Origin: an uncultured Opitutales bacterium
GTDB taxonomy: Bacteria > Verrucomicrobiota > Verrucomicrobiia > Opitutales > Intestinicryptomonadaceae
DNA: 34,332 bases
Direction: 5' to 3'
Assembly (NCBI GenBank): GCA_944389195.1
Contig: CALXLM010000041.1
Coordinates: forward strand, 1 to 34,332
In this document: in pieces, positions 16,819 to 24,967 of the stretch
Layout of the letters: the number at the start of each line of letters is the position of its first letter
Numbering within the stretch: position 1 is the first letter of the stretch
Program-made: the position numbers and the translations under genes
The notes under the pieces: model-generated
What the model was told of the DNA's origin: nothing
Database searches by the model: none
The model's input: only the letters and a program-made list of their open reading frames with translations

Positions 16819-17658
16819 ATGTTAAAAAAGATTTGCACACTCATATTCGCGAGCGCGCTGGTTTTGTATGCGCACGCCCAAAATCAGGCGCAATCCGCCG
16901 CAAACCAGCCCGCGGGACAGTCTTCAGCCGGACAATCGACCGGACAGTCATCCGGACAGCCGGCGGGACCTGCCGACGATCAGCCCGTCCAGGAGGATAC
17001 CGTCGATGTCACCCTAAAGATATTCAAATGGGCATATTCAAACGCCATGACAATTCCCAATATAGGGGGAGGCGTTTCGACCGTGAGGGCGTCAAAAGAC
17101 CAGAATATCGATTTGTGGTACAAGTCGGGCGACAGCTATCGCATACTGAAAGTGTCTTCCGGAAACATGTCGGGATCTATACACTACAAGGGTCCGCAGA
17201 CAATGATATTCTACACCCGTGAGGAAAGCCTGTCAGACGACGGCCCCAAATACAACTACCGTGAAGCCTGCAGAATGACTATTCCCCTCGGCATCGACGA
17301 GCTTTTCGCAATGATGTTTAAGACGGGAAAAACGGTTATGTTTTACCCTATAAACGTTTCACCGAAATTGTTGCCCAAGGAAAAAATCGCCGTCATAAAC
17401 ATGACGTCGCACAGGGTTGCGCTGATGGTCGGAGGGGAGCCTAAGCTTTTGAGATCCGGCGGAAACGCTATATTCAATCCGAAGCATAAAAAAGAAACGT
17501 CGGTCGAGCTGAAGATTGCCCGCATGGTGCAAAAAAAATGGAAGCCTGTATACCAAAACAACATATCAGTTCCAAAAGACGCCCGCTGCGTGGTTTTGCT
17601 GTACGACCCGTCTAACAAAGCGTCTCCCAAATTCAACATACAAGTGCTTTCCCTTTAA
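16819..17658 (+). CDS. Secreted protein of unknown function with Gln/Ser/Gly linker
   Basis: The 279-residue product has a signal peptide (MLKKICTLIFASALVLYAHA, cleaved after about residue 20). A low-complexity linker rich in Gln, Ser, Gly, Ala and Pro, with repeated GQS units, covers about residues 21-60. A folded domain of about 220 residues with alternating beta-like strands follows. I do not recognise a family. It lies 26 bases after the Verru_Chthon-like gene and before a strong terminator, so the two are probably co-transcribed and may act together at the cell surface. The linker suggests a spacer between an N-terminal anchor or binding site and the folded domain. Confidence 0.85.
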   Translation: MLKKICTLIFASALVLYAHAQNQAQSAANQPAGQSSAGQSTGQSSGQPAGPADDQPVQEDTVDVTLKIFKWAYSNAMTIPNIGGGVSTVRASKDQNIDLWYKSGDSYRILKVSSGNMSGSIHYKGPQTMIFYTREESLSDDGPKYNYREACRMTIPLGIDELFAMMFKTGKTVMFYPINVSPKLLPKEKIAVINMTSHRVALMVGGEPKLLRSGGNAIFNPKHKKETSVELKIARMVQKKWKPVYQNNISVPKDARCVVLLYDPSNKASPKFNIQVLSL

Positions 17659-17659
17659 T

Positions 17660-17690
17660 AAAAAATCCGGCTTTGTAAGCCGGATTTTTT
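17660..17690 (+). terminator. Strong Rho-independent terminator
   Basis: AAAAAATCCGGCTT (17660-17673) pairs perfectly with AAGCCGGATTTTTT (17677-17690) around a three-base loop. It starts two bases after the stop of the secreted protein gene. The A and T runs make it usable in both directions. Confidence 0.95.
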
Positions 17691-17980
17691 ATTTCCACGA
17701 AACGCCAACTTGCAAAAATCGCAAGCATTATATGCGCGCCCACGCCGCCTGCCGCGCTGCAAAGCGTACAAGAAAAACCCGCCCCTCGCATTTTGTAATA
17801 TAAAAAAATGCCGAATCGGCGTATTTACCACATCTGCGCATGTTGAGGCGGATTTTCAGCCCAGATACCAGAAGCCGCTTTTGCTTTAGTTTTGTCCGCG
17901 GTTTAAAAAAGGAAATTTTTAACGGGGCTTCGGTTGAAAAAGGTGGACAAAAGCGCGGCAAAACGCAATCATAACGCATT
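17691..17980. other. Leader and promoter region of the sugar symporter gene
   Basis: About 290 bases hold no gene. The right part contains nested inverted repeats: TTTTGTCC (17890-17897) with GGACAAAA (17945-17952), enclosing TTAAAAA (17903-17909) with TTTTTAA (17916-17922). These could fold in the leader RNA or mark a protein-binding site for the symporter-galK-galE cluster. No clear promoter or known riboswitch was identified. Confidence 0.5.
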
Positions 17981-20026
17981 ATGACATTCAATACTTTAAT
18001 GGACATTGTAGTATTTATAGCGTTCATTGCGGCCGTCGTTTTCGTCGGCCTGTATAAAAGCCGAGGGGAAAGCGGAAGCGAGGGCTACTTTCTCGCCGGG
18101 CGCGGACTGACATGGTGGCTGATCGGCATTTCGTTAATAGCGGCGAACATATCCACCGAACAGTTTGTGGGCATGAGCGGAAGCGCCGCGGGCATTTCCG
18201 GCCTGGCGATAGCAAGCTACGAATGGATGGCCGCAATAACCCTTGTGTTTGTGGCGTTCCTGTTCCTCCCGAAATTTTTAAAAAGCGGAATATATACCGT
18301 CCCCCAATTTCTCGAGTACAGATTCGACGCGCTGTCGAGATCGGTAATGTCGTTCATGATGGTCATAGTGCTCGTTTTGGTAAACGTCACCGCCGTGATA
18401 TATTCCGGAGCCACCGTCGCGGACACTGTTTTCGGACATTCTGCCGATTTGCCTTTTGCCATCGATCTTGAAATGGCATGCTGGGGAATAGGCATAATCG
18501 CCGCCGTTTACGTTTGCGCTGGGGGCCTTAAGGCATGCGCATGGGCCGACCTTCTCCAGGGAACGGCACTGATAGTTGGCGGAGCGCTCATAGCGTACTT
18601 TGCGTTTGCGGTGTTTGCCGGCAAACCAGCTGCCGAAATAGCGACAACCGCCGCTTTCACTCCGCAAGCGCTCGACTCCATTAAGGACGCCGGCTTTATA
18701 GAAAAATTCTTTTTCCTAAACTATGACAAGCTCACTATGTTCATGCCCGCCGACCACTCGGAAATTCCATGGACTGCCCTCATAATCGGACTTTGGATTC
18801 CGAATTTCTATTATTGGGGCTTCAACCAATACATCATACAGCGCACGCTTGGAGCGTCGAGCCTGGCTGAGGGGCAAAAAGGCATAATGCTTGCGGCCGG
18901 CTTAAAACTCATCATACCGTTTATTATCGTAATTCCCGGCATAATGGCCTTCAACCTTTATTCGGCGGACCAGGCGCAGGCGGCGCGCGCCGACAGAAAA
19001 ATCGCCACCGAAAATGCGAAGGCCTATTCGACGCTGTATTTCGACTGGCTCGATTCCACCAACCAAAAATACGACGCCAAAAAAGCCGTGTCCGAATTTT
19101 CATTCAGCCCCAAAAGCGGAGTGAAAGTCCCGCTGTTTACGGAATCAGAAATGGACGCCCTGCGCGGCGCCTACGAAAGCGCGAAAAAGGACGGCTCGCT
19201 ATACAAGACAAAGTTCGTTTACGACAATGGCTGGGCCAGCGCAAACGGCGCAGATTCAGCCTCCGGACCGAAGGCGCTTGTTGACGCGTGGAACAAAAAA
19301 TATGCCGCAAACTTCGATAAGCCCGACAGCGTAAAAAAGACCTTCTACGGATACAAATACGACTCGGCATTCGGCCTTTTGATAACGAAGGTCCTTCCGT
19401 CGGGATTCGGGCTTAAAGGCTTTATCTTTGCCTCGCTTCTCGGCGCCGTGGTAAGCTCGCTTGCCGCAATGCTGAACGCGGCGTCCACCATATTTACGAT
19501 AGACATATACAAAAAGTTTATAGCCAAAAACGCCAGCGACCGCAACCAGGTTCTCGTCGGGCGAATTGCGGTTCTGGTTTTCGCCGCCATCGGGTGCATG
19601 GTGGCCCCCGTTTTGGCAAATCCCAACCTTGGAACGATATTCGTCTATATACAGGAGTTCCAAGGCTTTCTCTCGCCCGGCATACTTGCCGTATTTGTAT
19701 TCGGAATGTTTTCCCGCAGGGCTCCGCGTTTCTCCGGGGCGCTCGGCATACTTACAAGCCCCGTTGTTTACGGATTCCTCAAACTGTTCTACGGCGACAT
19801 CGCGTTCCTCAACCGCATGGCGATAACGTTTGCATGTTCTATCGGCGTAATGGCCGTCCTCACGCTCGTAAAGCCGCTCAAACAGGACATCTCAATGCCG
19901 GAAAACACGTCGATAGACCTGTCGTCGTCGCGCAGCGCCAAGTATGCGGGAATAGCGATACTTGCCGCATGCGCCGTTCTGTACATCACCTTCTCCGGGT
20001 TGTTCTTCAAGGCCCCGCAAATCTGA
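17981..20026 (+). CDS. Sodium/sugar symporter of the SGLT type (SSS family), likely galactose
   Basis: The 681-residue integral membrane protein carries SSS family hallmarks: GYFLAGRGLTWWLIGISLIAANISTEQFVGMSGSA (about residues 35-68) and the later SLLGAVVSSLAAMLNAASTIFTIDIYK segment. These match the vSGLT/SGLT branch, which imports galactose or glucose with sodium. About 14 membrane helices are expected. An unusual hydrophilic stretch of about 130 residues (roughly 325-458) interrupts the membrane core; related transporters have a much shorter loop there. The galactokinase gene begins 15 bases downstream, and galE and a UDP-sugar pyrophosphorylase follow, so galactose or a related hexose is the likely substrate. 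Confidence 0.92.
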   Translation: MTFNTLMDIVVFIAFIAAVVFVGLYKSRGESGSEGYFLAGRGLTWWLIGISLIAANISTEQFVGMSGSAAGISGLAIASYEWMAAITLVFVAFLFLPKFLKSGIYTVPQFLEYRFDALSRSVMSFMMVIVLVLVNVTAVIYSGATVADTVFGHSADLPFAIDLEMACWGIGIIAAVYVCAGGLKACAWADLLQGTALIVGGALIAYFAFAVFAGKPAAEIATTAAFTPQALDSIKDAGFIEKFFFLNYDKLTMFMPADHSEIPWTALIIGLWIPNFYYWGFNQYIIQRTLGASSLAEGQKGIMLAAGLKLIIPFIIVIPGIMAFNLYSADQAQAARADRKIATENAKAYSTLYFDWLDSTNQKYDAKKAVSEFSFSPKSGVKVPLFTESEMDALRGAYESAKKDGSLYKTKFVYDNGWASANGADSASGPKALVDAWNKKYAANFDKPDSVKKTFYGYKYDSAFGLLITKVLPSGFGLKGFIFASLLGAVVSSLAAMLNAASTIFTIDIYKKFIAKNASDRNQVLVGRIAVLVFAAIGCMVAPVLANPNLGTIFVYIQEFQGFLSPGILAVFVFGMFSRRAPRFSGALGILTSPVVYGFLKLFYGDIAFLNRMAITFACSIGVMAVLTLVKPLKQDISMPENTSIDLSSSRSAKYAGIAILAACAVLYITFSGLFFKAPQI

Positions 20027-20041
20027 AACGCGCGCACCGAC

Positions 20042-21193
20042 ATGAAAGAATCGCTCGCAGCATCGTTTGAAAAAATATTCGGCCGCAAACCCGAAGTAAT
20101 GGCGCAGGCGCCAGGCAGAATAGAATTCATAGGAAACCACACAGACTACAATGGCGGATTGGTGATGGGAGTCGCCATCGACAAGGTCGTGATGGCGGCG
20201 CTCGCAAAACGCAACGACGGAAAGTTGTGCTTTGCCCGCGCAAAATACGGCGACAAGGTTTTTGTCGACGTTTCGGACTTAAAAAAACAGCCTAAAAACC
20301 TCAACTGGGTAAACTATCCGCTCGGGGTGTTCAAGTTTCTCGTCGAGTCAGGAATGGAGGCCGGCTGCGGTTTCGATATGCTCGACTGCAGCAATCTGCC
20401 GTCCGGGGCGGGTTTGAGCTCATCGGCGGCGATAGAGCTTTCAAGCGCGTTCGCCATGTCGAAACTTTACGGCTTTGAAACCGACCTTAAAAGCCTCGTA
20501 AAAATCGGCAAAAAATGCGAAAACGAATTTGTCGGAATGCCGTGCGGGATACTCGACCAGGGAGTGTCGGGATACGGCAAGAAAAACTCCATAGTTTACA
20601 TAGACTGCCTTGTCGAGGAGTTCGCAAATTACCCCCTTCCGCCCGACTGCCGATTCTGGCTTTTTAACTCTACAAAAAAGCACGCGCTCGTTGACGGGCT
20701 GTATGCGGCAAGGCACAACGAATGCATGGAGGCGGCGAAAATACTTTCAGGAAACGGCGAACAAAAGCCCCTTAGAAAATTCTCGATTGAGGATCTTGAG
20801 GCGGCGAAACATAAAATGCCCGACGTTGTTTACCGGCGTGCAAAACACGTGATAGAGGAAAACTCGCGCGTGGCGAAGGCAAAGGAACTATTGCTTTCCG
20901 GCGACATAAGCGGAGTCGGGAAACTTCTAAACGCGTCGCACGAAAGCTCGAGAAGGCTCTTCGAAAATTCGTGCGATGAACTCGATTTCCTTGTGGATAC
21001 CGTTTCTCCGATGAAAGGCGTTTACGGCGCGCGGTTAAGCGGCGGAGGTTTCGGCGGCGCGGTAATGGCGCTTACCGACGACACGTTCACGGAATCGGAC
21101 GCGGCGCGCGCGGCCGAAACATACGAAAAAAGATTCGGGCAAAAACCGGCCGTGTTCGCGTGCGCATCGGGAGACGGCGCAAAGCTCGTTTAA
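20042..21193 (+). CDS. galK: Galactokinase (GHMP family)
   Basis: The 383-residue protein has the three GHMP kinase motifs: GRIEFIGNHTDYNGG (residues 25-39), LPSGAGLSSSAA (119-130) and GARLSGGGFGG (329-339). The catalytic Asp is in CGILDQ (Asp172). It should phosphorylate C1 of galactose with ATP. The first motif has GNH where most galactokinases have GEH: Asn32 replaces the Glu that contacts the sugar. This may be lineage variation or may mark a different hexose substrate. ATG 20042 follows the symporter stop by 15 bases. The product feeds the galE and pyrophosphorylase genes downstream. Confidence 0.93.
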   Translation: MKESLAASFEKIFGRKPEVMAQAPGRIEFIGNHTDYNGGLVMGVAIDKVVMAALAKRNDGKLCFARAKYGDKVFVDVSDLKKQPKNLNWVNYPLGVFKFLVESGMEAGCGFDMLDCSNLPSGAGLSSSAAIELSSAFAMSKLYGFETDLKSLVKIGKKCENEFVGMPCGILDQGVSGYGKKNSIVYIDCLVEEFANYPLPPDCRFWLFNSTKKHALVDGLYAARHNECMEAAKILSGNGEQKPLRKFSIEDLEAAKHKMPDVVYRRAKHVIEENSRVAKAKELLLSGDISGVGKLLNASHESSRRLFENSCDELDFLVDTVSPMKGVYGARLSGGGFGGAVMALTDDTFTESDAARAAETYEKRFGQKPAVFACASGDGAKLV

Positions 21194-21296
21194 TCGCCAA
21201 GCCGCGGCGTTTTGCATGCGGGTTTTGGGTATTGTCCGAAAATCGGCAAAATGGCGCATTCATACCACACACATTTCCAACATAAGAATAAAAAAT

Positions 21297-22289
21297 ATGA
21301 ACGTATTGGTAATAGGCGGCGCAGGATACATAGGAAGCCACTGCGTAAGACAACTGATAGAAGCCGGGCACAGGCCCGTGGTTCTCGACAACCTCGTTTA
21401 CGGGCACAAAGGGGCTCTCATGCCCTCCGTAAAATTCTACCGCGGAAACCTCGAAGACAAAAAAACCGTGGGGGAAATTCTCGATGCCGAAAAAATAGAC
21501 ATAGTAATGCACTTTGCGGCGTTCATAAACGTCGGGGAGTCGGTATCAAATCCGCTTAAGTATTACTACAACAACCTATCGGGGGTAATATCGCTCGTTG
21601 ACGCCATGTTGGAGCACGGCGTAAAAAAATTCGTCTTTTCTTCGACCTGCGCGACTTTCGGAATTCCGCAAAAGCTTCCGCTTACAGAAGACCACCCCCA
21701 GCTTCCCATAAACCCGTACGGGCAGACAAAACTCGATGTGGAAAACTTTTTAAAGGCGTGCGCGCGCGCTTACGGGCTAAGCTTTGTGGCGCTGCGCTAC
21801 TTCAACGCCTCGGGCGCCGCCGAGGACGGTTCCATAGGCGAAGACCACACACCCGAGACCCACATAATACCGCTTACGATATATGCCGCCATGGGGAAAC
21901 GCCCGGCAATAAGCGTCTTCGGGACAGACTACAACACCCCCGACGGAACATGCCTGCGCGACTATGTGCATGTTGACGACCTCTGCCGCGCGCACATTGC
22001 GGCATTCAAAAATTTGGAAACGCCCGGCAGCTGTTCCTTCTACAATCTCGGCACGGGAACTCCGAACTCGGTTCTCGAGATAATAAGGGGGGTTGAGGAA
22101 GTGACAAAAATGAAAGTTCCCGTAGAATACGGCCCAAGGCGGCCCGGGGATCCCGACGCGCTCTACGCGAACTCAGAAAAGGCGAAATCGGAACTCGGCT
22201 GGAAAATAAAATTCAACGACGTGCGCTCTATCATAGAAACAGCGTGGAGATGGCACAAAAACAATCCCGACGGATTTCCGAAAGACTAA
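21297..22289 (+). CDS. galE: UDP-glucose 4-epimerase
   Basis: The 330-residue short-chain dehydrogenase-type enzyme has GGAGYIG (residues 7-13) for NAD binding, SSTCATFG (115-122) and the YxxxK pair Tyr141/Lys145. It interconverts UDP-glucose and UDP-galactose. The position equivalent to the E. coli gatekeeper Tyr299 appears to be Leu289 in RRPGDPDALYAN. Less bulky residues there are often linked to acceptance of N-acetylated UDP-sugars too. The frame extends upstream, but ATG 21297 gives the conserved MNVLVIGGAG start. A gap of 103 bases after galK leaves room for a second promoter. The pyrophosphorylase gene starts 5 bases after its stop. Confidence 0.95.
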   Translation: MNVLVIGGAGYIGSHCVRQLIEAGHRPVVLDNLVYGHKGALMPSVKFYRGNLEDKKTVGEILDAEKIDIVMHFAAFINVGESVSNPLKYYYNNLSGVISLVDAMLEHGVKKFVFSSTCATFGIPQKLPLTEDHPQLPINPYGQTKLDVENFLKACARAYGLSFVALRYFNASGAAEDGSIGEDHTPETHIIPLTIYAAMGKRPAISVFGTDYNTPDGTCLRDYVHVDDLCRAHIAAFKNLETPGSCSFYNLGTGTPNSVLEIIRGVEEVTKMKVPVEYGPRRPGDPDALYANSEKAKSELGWKIKFNDVRSIIETAWRWHKNNPDGFPKD

Positions 22290-22294
22290 CGGAC

Positions 22295-23722
22295 ATGAAC
22301 CCAGAAGATTTAAAGCAAAAATTTGAAAGCGCCGGACAGGGGCATGTGTTCGAATTTTTCGAAACGCTGACGGACTCGGGAAAATCCGACCTGCTCGGCC
22401 AGCTCGAGCAGGTGGATTTGAGCGAGTTGAAGGCCCTTAACGACGAGCTCGTATTTTCCGGCGGGAAACGCGACGACATCGATTTTTCGAAACTAACGCC
22501 CGCCCCCTATAAGCCGCTGCCGGCCGACAAAATTTCCGACGCCGAATGGAGCAGCGCAAAGCGCGCCGGCGAAGAAGCCATAAAGGCCGGCCGCATTGCG
22601 GCCTTCGTAGTGGCGGGAGGCCAGGGAACGCGACTCGGCTTCAACGCCCCGAAAGGGCTTTACAAGGTGACGCCCGTAAAGCACAAGAGCCTTTTCCAGG
22701 TGTTTGCCGAAAAGATACTGTCGGCTTCGCGCAAATACGGAGTGGGCATACCGTGGCTGATAATGACAAGCCATATCAACGACGCGGCCACGCGCTCGTT
22801 TTTTGCGGAAAACGGATTTTTCGGACTGAATCCGGACGACGTTATTTTCTTCAAACAGGGGCTTATGCCCGCGGTTGACGCCTCCGGGAAAATCATAATG
22901 GAAAGCAAATCCAAAATCGCCATGACCCCCGACGGGCACGGAGGCTGCCTGCGCGCAATGTGTCGCAGCGGGGCAATCGGCGAGCTTAAAAAACGCGGGA
23001 TAGACTGCATCAGCTATTTCCAAGTGGACAATCCGCTCGTAAACATAATCGATCCGTATTTTATCGGTTTCCACATACTCGGCGGCTCGGAGATGTCGTC
23101 AAAGATGATTCCCAAAGCCTACGAGCTTGAGAAAGTCGGCCATTTCTGCCTGTTGGACGGCAAAACGTGCGTTGTCGAATATTCCGACCTCCCGCAGGAA
23201 TACCAAAAAATGCGCGACGAAAACGGAAAACTCAAATTTGTATCCGGAAGCGTGGCCATACACGTCCTCGACAGGGACTTTGTCGAAAGGCTTGGCGGAA
23301 ACGCAAGCGGATCCGCAAAACTGCCGTTCCACCGCGCCGACAAGAAGATTCCGCACATAGGCAAAAACGGCGAAAAAATAACTCCCGACAAACCTAACGG
23401 GATAAAGTTCGAAATGTTTGTATTCGACGCACTGCCGCTGGCGAAATCCCCCGTAATCATAGAGGGGTTTAGGGGAGATGAATTTTCTCCCGTAAAAAAC
23501 GCCGAGGGAGTGGACTCTCCGCTGACATGCAAGAACCACCAAAAGCAGCAAGCTGCAAGGTGGCTGGCAAAAGTCGGATGCGCGACTATGGCGGATTCGG
23601 AAAACGTACCCGTATTCGATATGGAAATTTCGCCGCTGTTCGCCTCCAACGAGGAGGATTTTGTCATTAACTGGAACGCCCTTCCCCAAAAGCCGGAAAT
23701 AACCGACGGTTTTTACATATAG
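22295..23722 (+). CDS. UDP-sugar pyrophosphorylase of the AGX/UAP1 type (UDPGP family)
   Basis: The 475-residue protein has the nucleotide-binding loop VVAGGQGTRLG (about residues 105-115) and closely follows the eukaryotic UDP-N-acetylhexosamine pyrophosphorylase pattern: PWLIMTSHIN, VIFFKQGLMPA, IAMTPDGHGG, FQVDNPLV, KPNGIKFEMFVFDALPLA and DEFSPVKNAEG. It couples UTP and a sugar-1-phosphate to give a UDP-sugar and pyrophosphate. Relatives use GlcNAc-1-P, GalNAc-1-P, Glc-1-P or Gal-1-P. ATG 22295 has GGA four bases upstream and lies 5 bases after galE. Its presence with galK and galE, and no galT, suggests it may act on the product of GalK. The exact substrate cannot be read from the sequence. 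Confidence 0.9.
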   Translation: MNPEDLKQKFESAGQGHVFEFFETLTDSGKSDLLGQLEQVDLSELKALNDELVFSGGKRDDIDFSKLTPAPYKPLPADKISDAEWSSAKRAGEEAIKAGRIAAFVVAGGQGTRLGFNAPKGLYKVTPVKHKSLFQVFAEKILSASRKYGVGIPWLIMTSHINDAATRSFFAENGFFGLNPDDVIFFKQGLMPAVDASGKIIMESKSKIAMTPDGHGGCLRAMCRSGAIGELKKRGIDCISYFQVDNPLVNIIDPYFIGFHILGGSEMSSKMIPKAYELEKVGHFCLLDGKTCVVEYSDLPQEYQKMRDENGKLKFVSGSVAIHVLDRDFVERLGGNASGSAKLPFHRADKKIPHIGKNGEKITPDKPNGIKFEMFVFDALPLAKSPVIIEGFRGDEFSPVKNAEGVDSPLTCKNHQKQQAARWLAKVGCATMADSENVPVFDMEISPLFASNEEDFVINWNALPQKPEITDGFYI

Positions 23723-24159
23723 CAAACTTTCCCCGAAAGGGCGGCGCGTTTTACCGACGGCTTATGCGCTTGGACAATGTTTTGACACCCGCCGAAACGA
23801 TTCGGCGGCCGACGTTAGCGCTCGACATTTGCCGGATATGGCGGACAAACCATAAAAGAACTAAAGCTTAAAAAGCATACCGGCGCGGTTTAAAGGCGCA
23901 CGGCGCCTCATCGTCCGGTAAAAACAAACGTTCCATTATGTTTGGCGTCAAAATATTGCCCCCGACAGCGCGTTCATCCGCAAACGCGACTTTTCAGGCA
24001 TGCCGCTCCGTGTGCGCCGTCACTGCATTGCGCGTTTACAATCCCAAACGGGAAAACATAACCGCAATGCAGGCCCAAACCTTACTGCGGAAAAAAAGCG
24101 CGCCGCCATTAACGCAAAAGGAAATTTTCCGCAATGCAAAGGGGAACTATAATGGCGGA
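23723..24159. other. 437-base gene-free region between convergent gene groups
   Basis: This lies between the plus-strand pyrophosphorylase and the minus-strand flavoprotein. The open frame at 23938-24291 runs antisense into the flavoprotein gene and has no recognisable product. A perfect 8-pair hairpin (23789-23808) is present without a T run. The 10-mer CCGCAATGCA occurs twice in the right half (near 24062 and 24129). Confidence 0.55.
23789..23808. repeat. Perfect inverted repeat, CCGCCGAA-ACGA-TTCGGCGG
   Basis: The 8-base arms pair perfectly with a 4-base loop, about 67 bases after the pyrophosphorylase stop. No T run follows on either strand, so it is not a classic terminator. It could be an mRNA 3' stabiliser or a protein site. 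Confidence 0.5.
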
Positions 24160-24966
24160 TTATTCCGAGGCAAACGCATTATCCGACTGAGAGCCCTCAT
24201 CTACGCCGCTTTGCGAACATGCGCCGTCCGAGTTTTTAAGCTCGTTCCAATCGGTTTTTCCCGAGCGGTAAAGCTCCCAAAATATTTTTGACCGCCTGGC
24301 AAACTCATCGCCGCTTCCCGAAATCTCCATCTGCGCGGCAGCAAGCAAATCCCCGCCGACGCTTCCGGTTTCGGCAAAAGATTTTCCCGCCTCAAAATAC
24401 GCGTCGAGTATACGGCGGACCCTGCGCGACCCCGCACCTACTGCGCCGAAATAAGCCGATTCCGCCCTCCGCATGTCGGCGCAATAGTCGAAGCCAAAAG
24501 CTTCGGCTATCGTGGAATAAGTTTTGGAAAGGGCATCAAAAGATTCGGACAGGCGCCCCGACGCCGCACTTATGGTGACAAATTTTTTCCGCGGCTTCCT
24601 CAATTCGAGAACGTTGCGGTAGCGTTTATTTTCGGAATCGTACTCATACCCGCGCACGACGGGGAAGCACCTGTCAAAAAATGCCTTCATCTGCGAGCTC
24701 ATCGAATAAAAATAAACGGGACTTACGCACACGAGCGCGTCGGCGTCCGAAAGAAGTTCCAAAGCCTTTCCCATAGCGTCGTCTATTACGCATCTCCCGC
24801 TGGCGACGCACGCAAAACACCCCCTGCACGCGCCGATTTCAGACGCCGCCGCGTCGAAGACGCAAACGTCGGCCCCGCCTTCCTTCATGCCGGCGACAAA
24901 CAAGCCCCCCAGGCGCTCGCAAACGCCCCGCTTGTTCGGATTTCCCATCACCACCAAAACCTTCAC
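24160..24966 (-). CDS. Iron-sulfur flavoprotein / NADPH-dependent FMN reductase family
   Basis: The 268-residue protein has a flavodoxin-like fold start (VKVLVVMGNPNKRGVCERL) and SPVYFYSMSSQMKAFFDRC, the usual FMN-binding region. A cysteine cluster C-x2-C-x2-C-x5-C (Cys47, 50, 53, 59) matches iron-sulfur flavoproteins. These transfer electrons from NAD(P)H or ferredoxin through FMN. The start is GTG 24966: it has GGAGG nine bases upstream and follows the FabZ-like stop by one base, which fixes it against the longer frame. It is the last gene of a three-gene minus-strand operon with a fatty-acid dehydratase and an acyltransferase, suggesting a redox step on a lipid or lipid-derived compound. 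That role is inference. Confidence 0.87.
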   Translation of the reverse strand: MKVLVVMGNPNKRGVCERLGGLFVAGMKEGGADVCVFDAAASEIGACRGCFACVASGRCVIDDAMGKALELLSDADALVCVSPVYFYSMSSQMKAFFDRCFPVVRGYEYDSENKRYRNVLELRKPRKKFVTISAASGRLSESFDALSKTYSTIAEAFGFDYCADMRRAESAYFGAVGAGSRRVRRILDAYFEAGKSFAETGSVGGDLLAAAQMEISGSGDEFARRSKIFWELYRSGKTDWNELKNSDGACSQSGVDEGSQSDNAFASE

Positions 24967-24967
24967 G

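Noticed and set aside
17811-17821. Palindrome GCCGAATCGGC upstream of the symporter
   Set aside because: It is short and has no T run or second copy, so it may be chance.
23938-24291. 117-codon open frame on the plus strand
   Set aside because: It overlaps the flavoprotein gene on the other strand, has no recognisable motif and no ribosome site.
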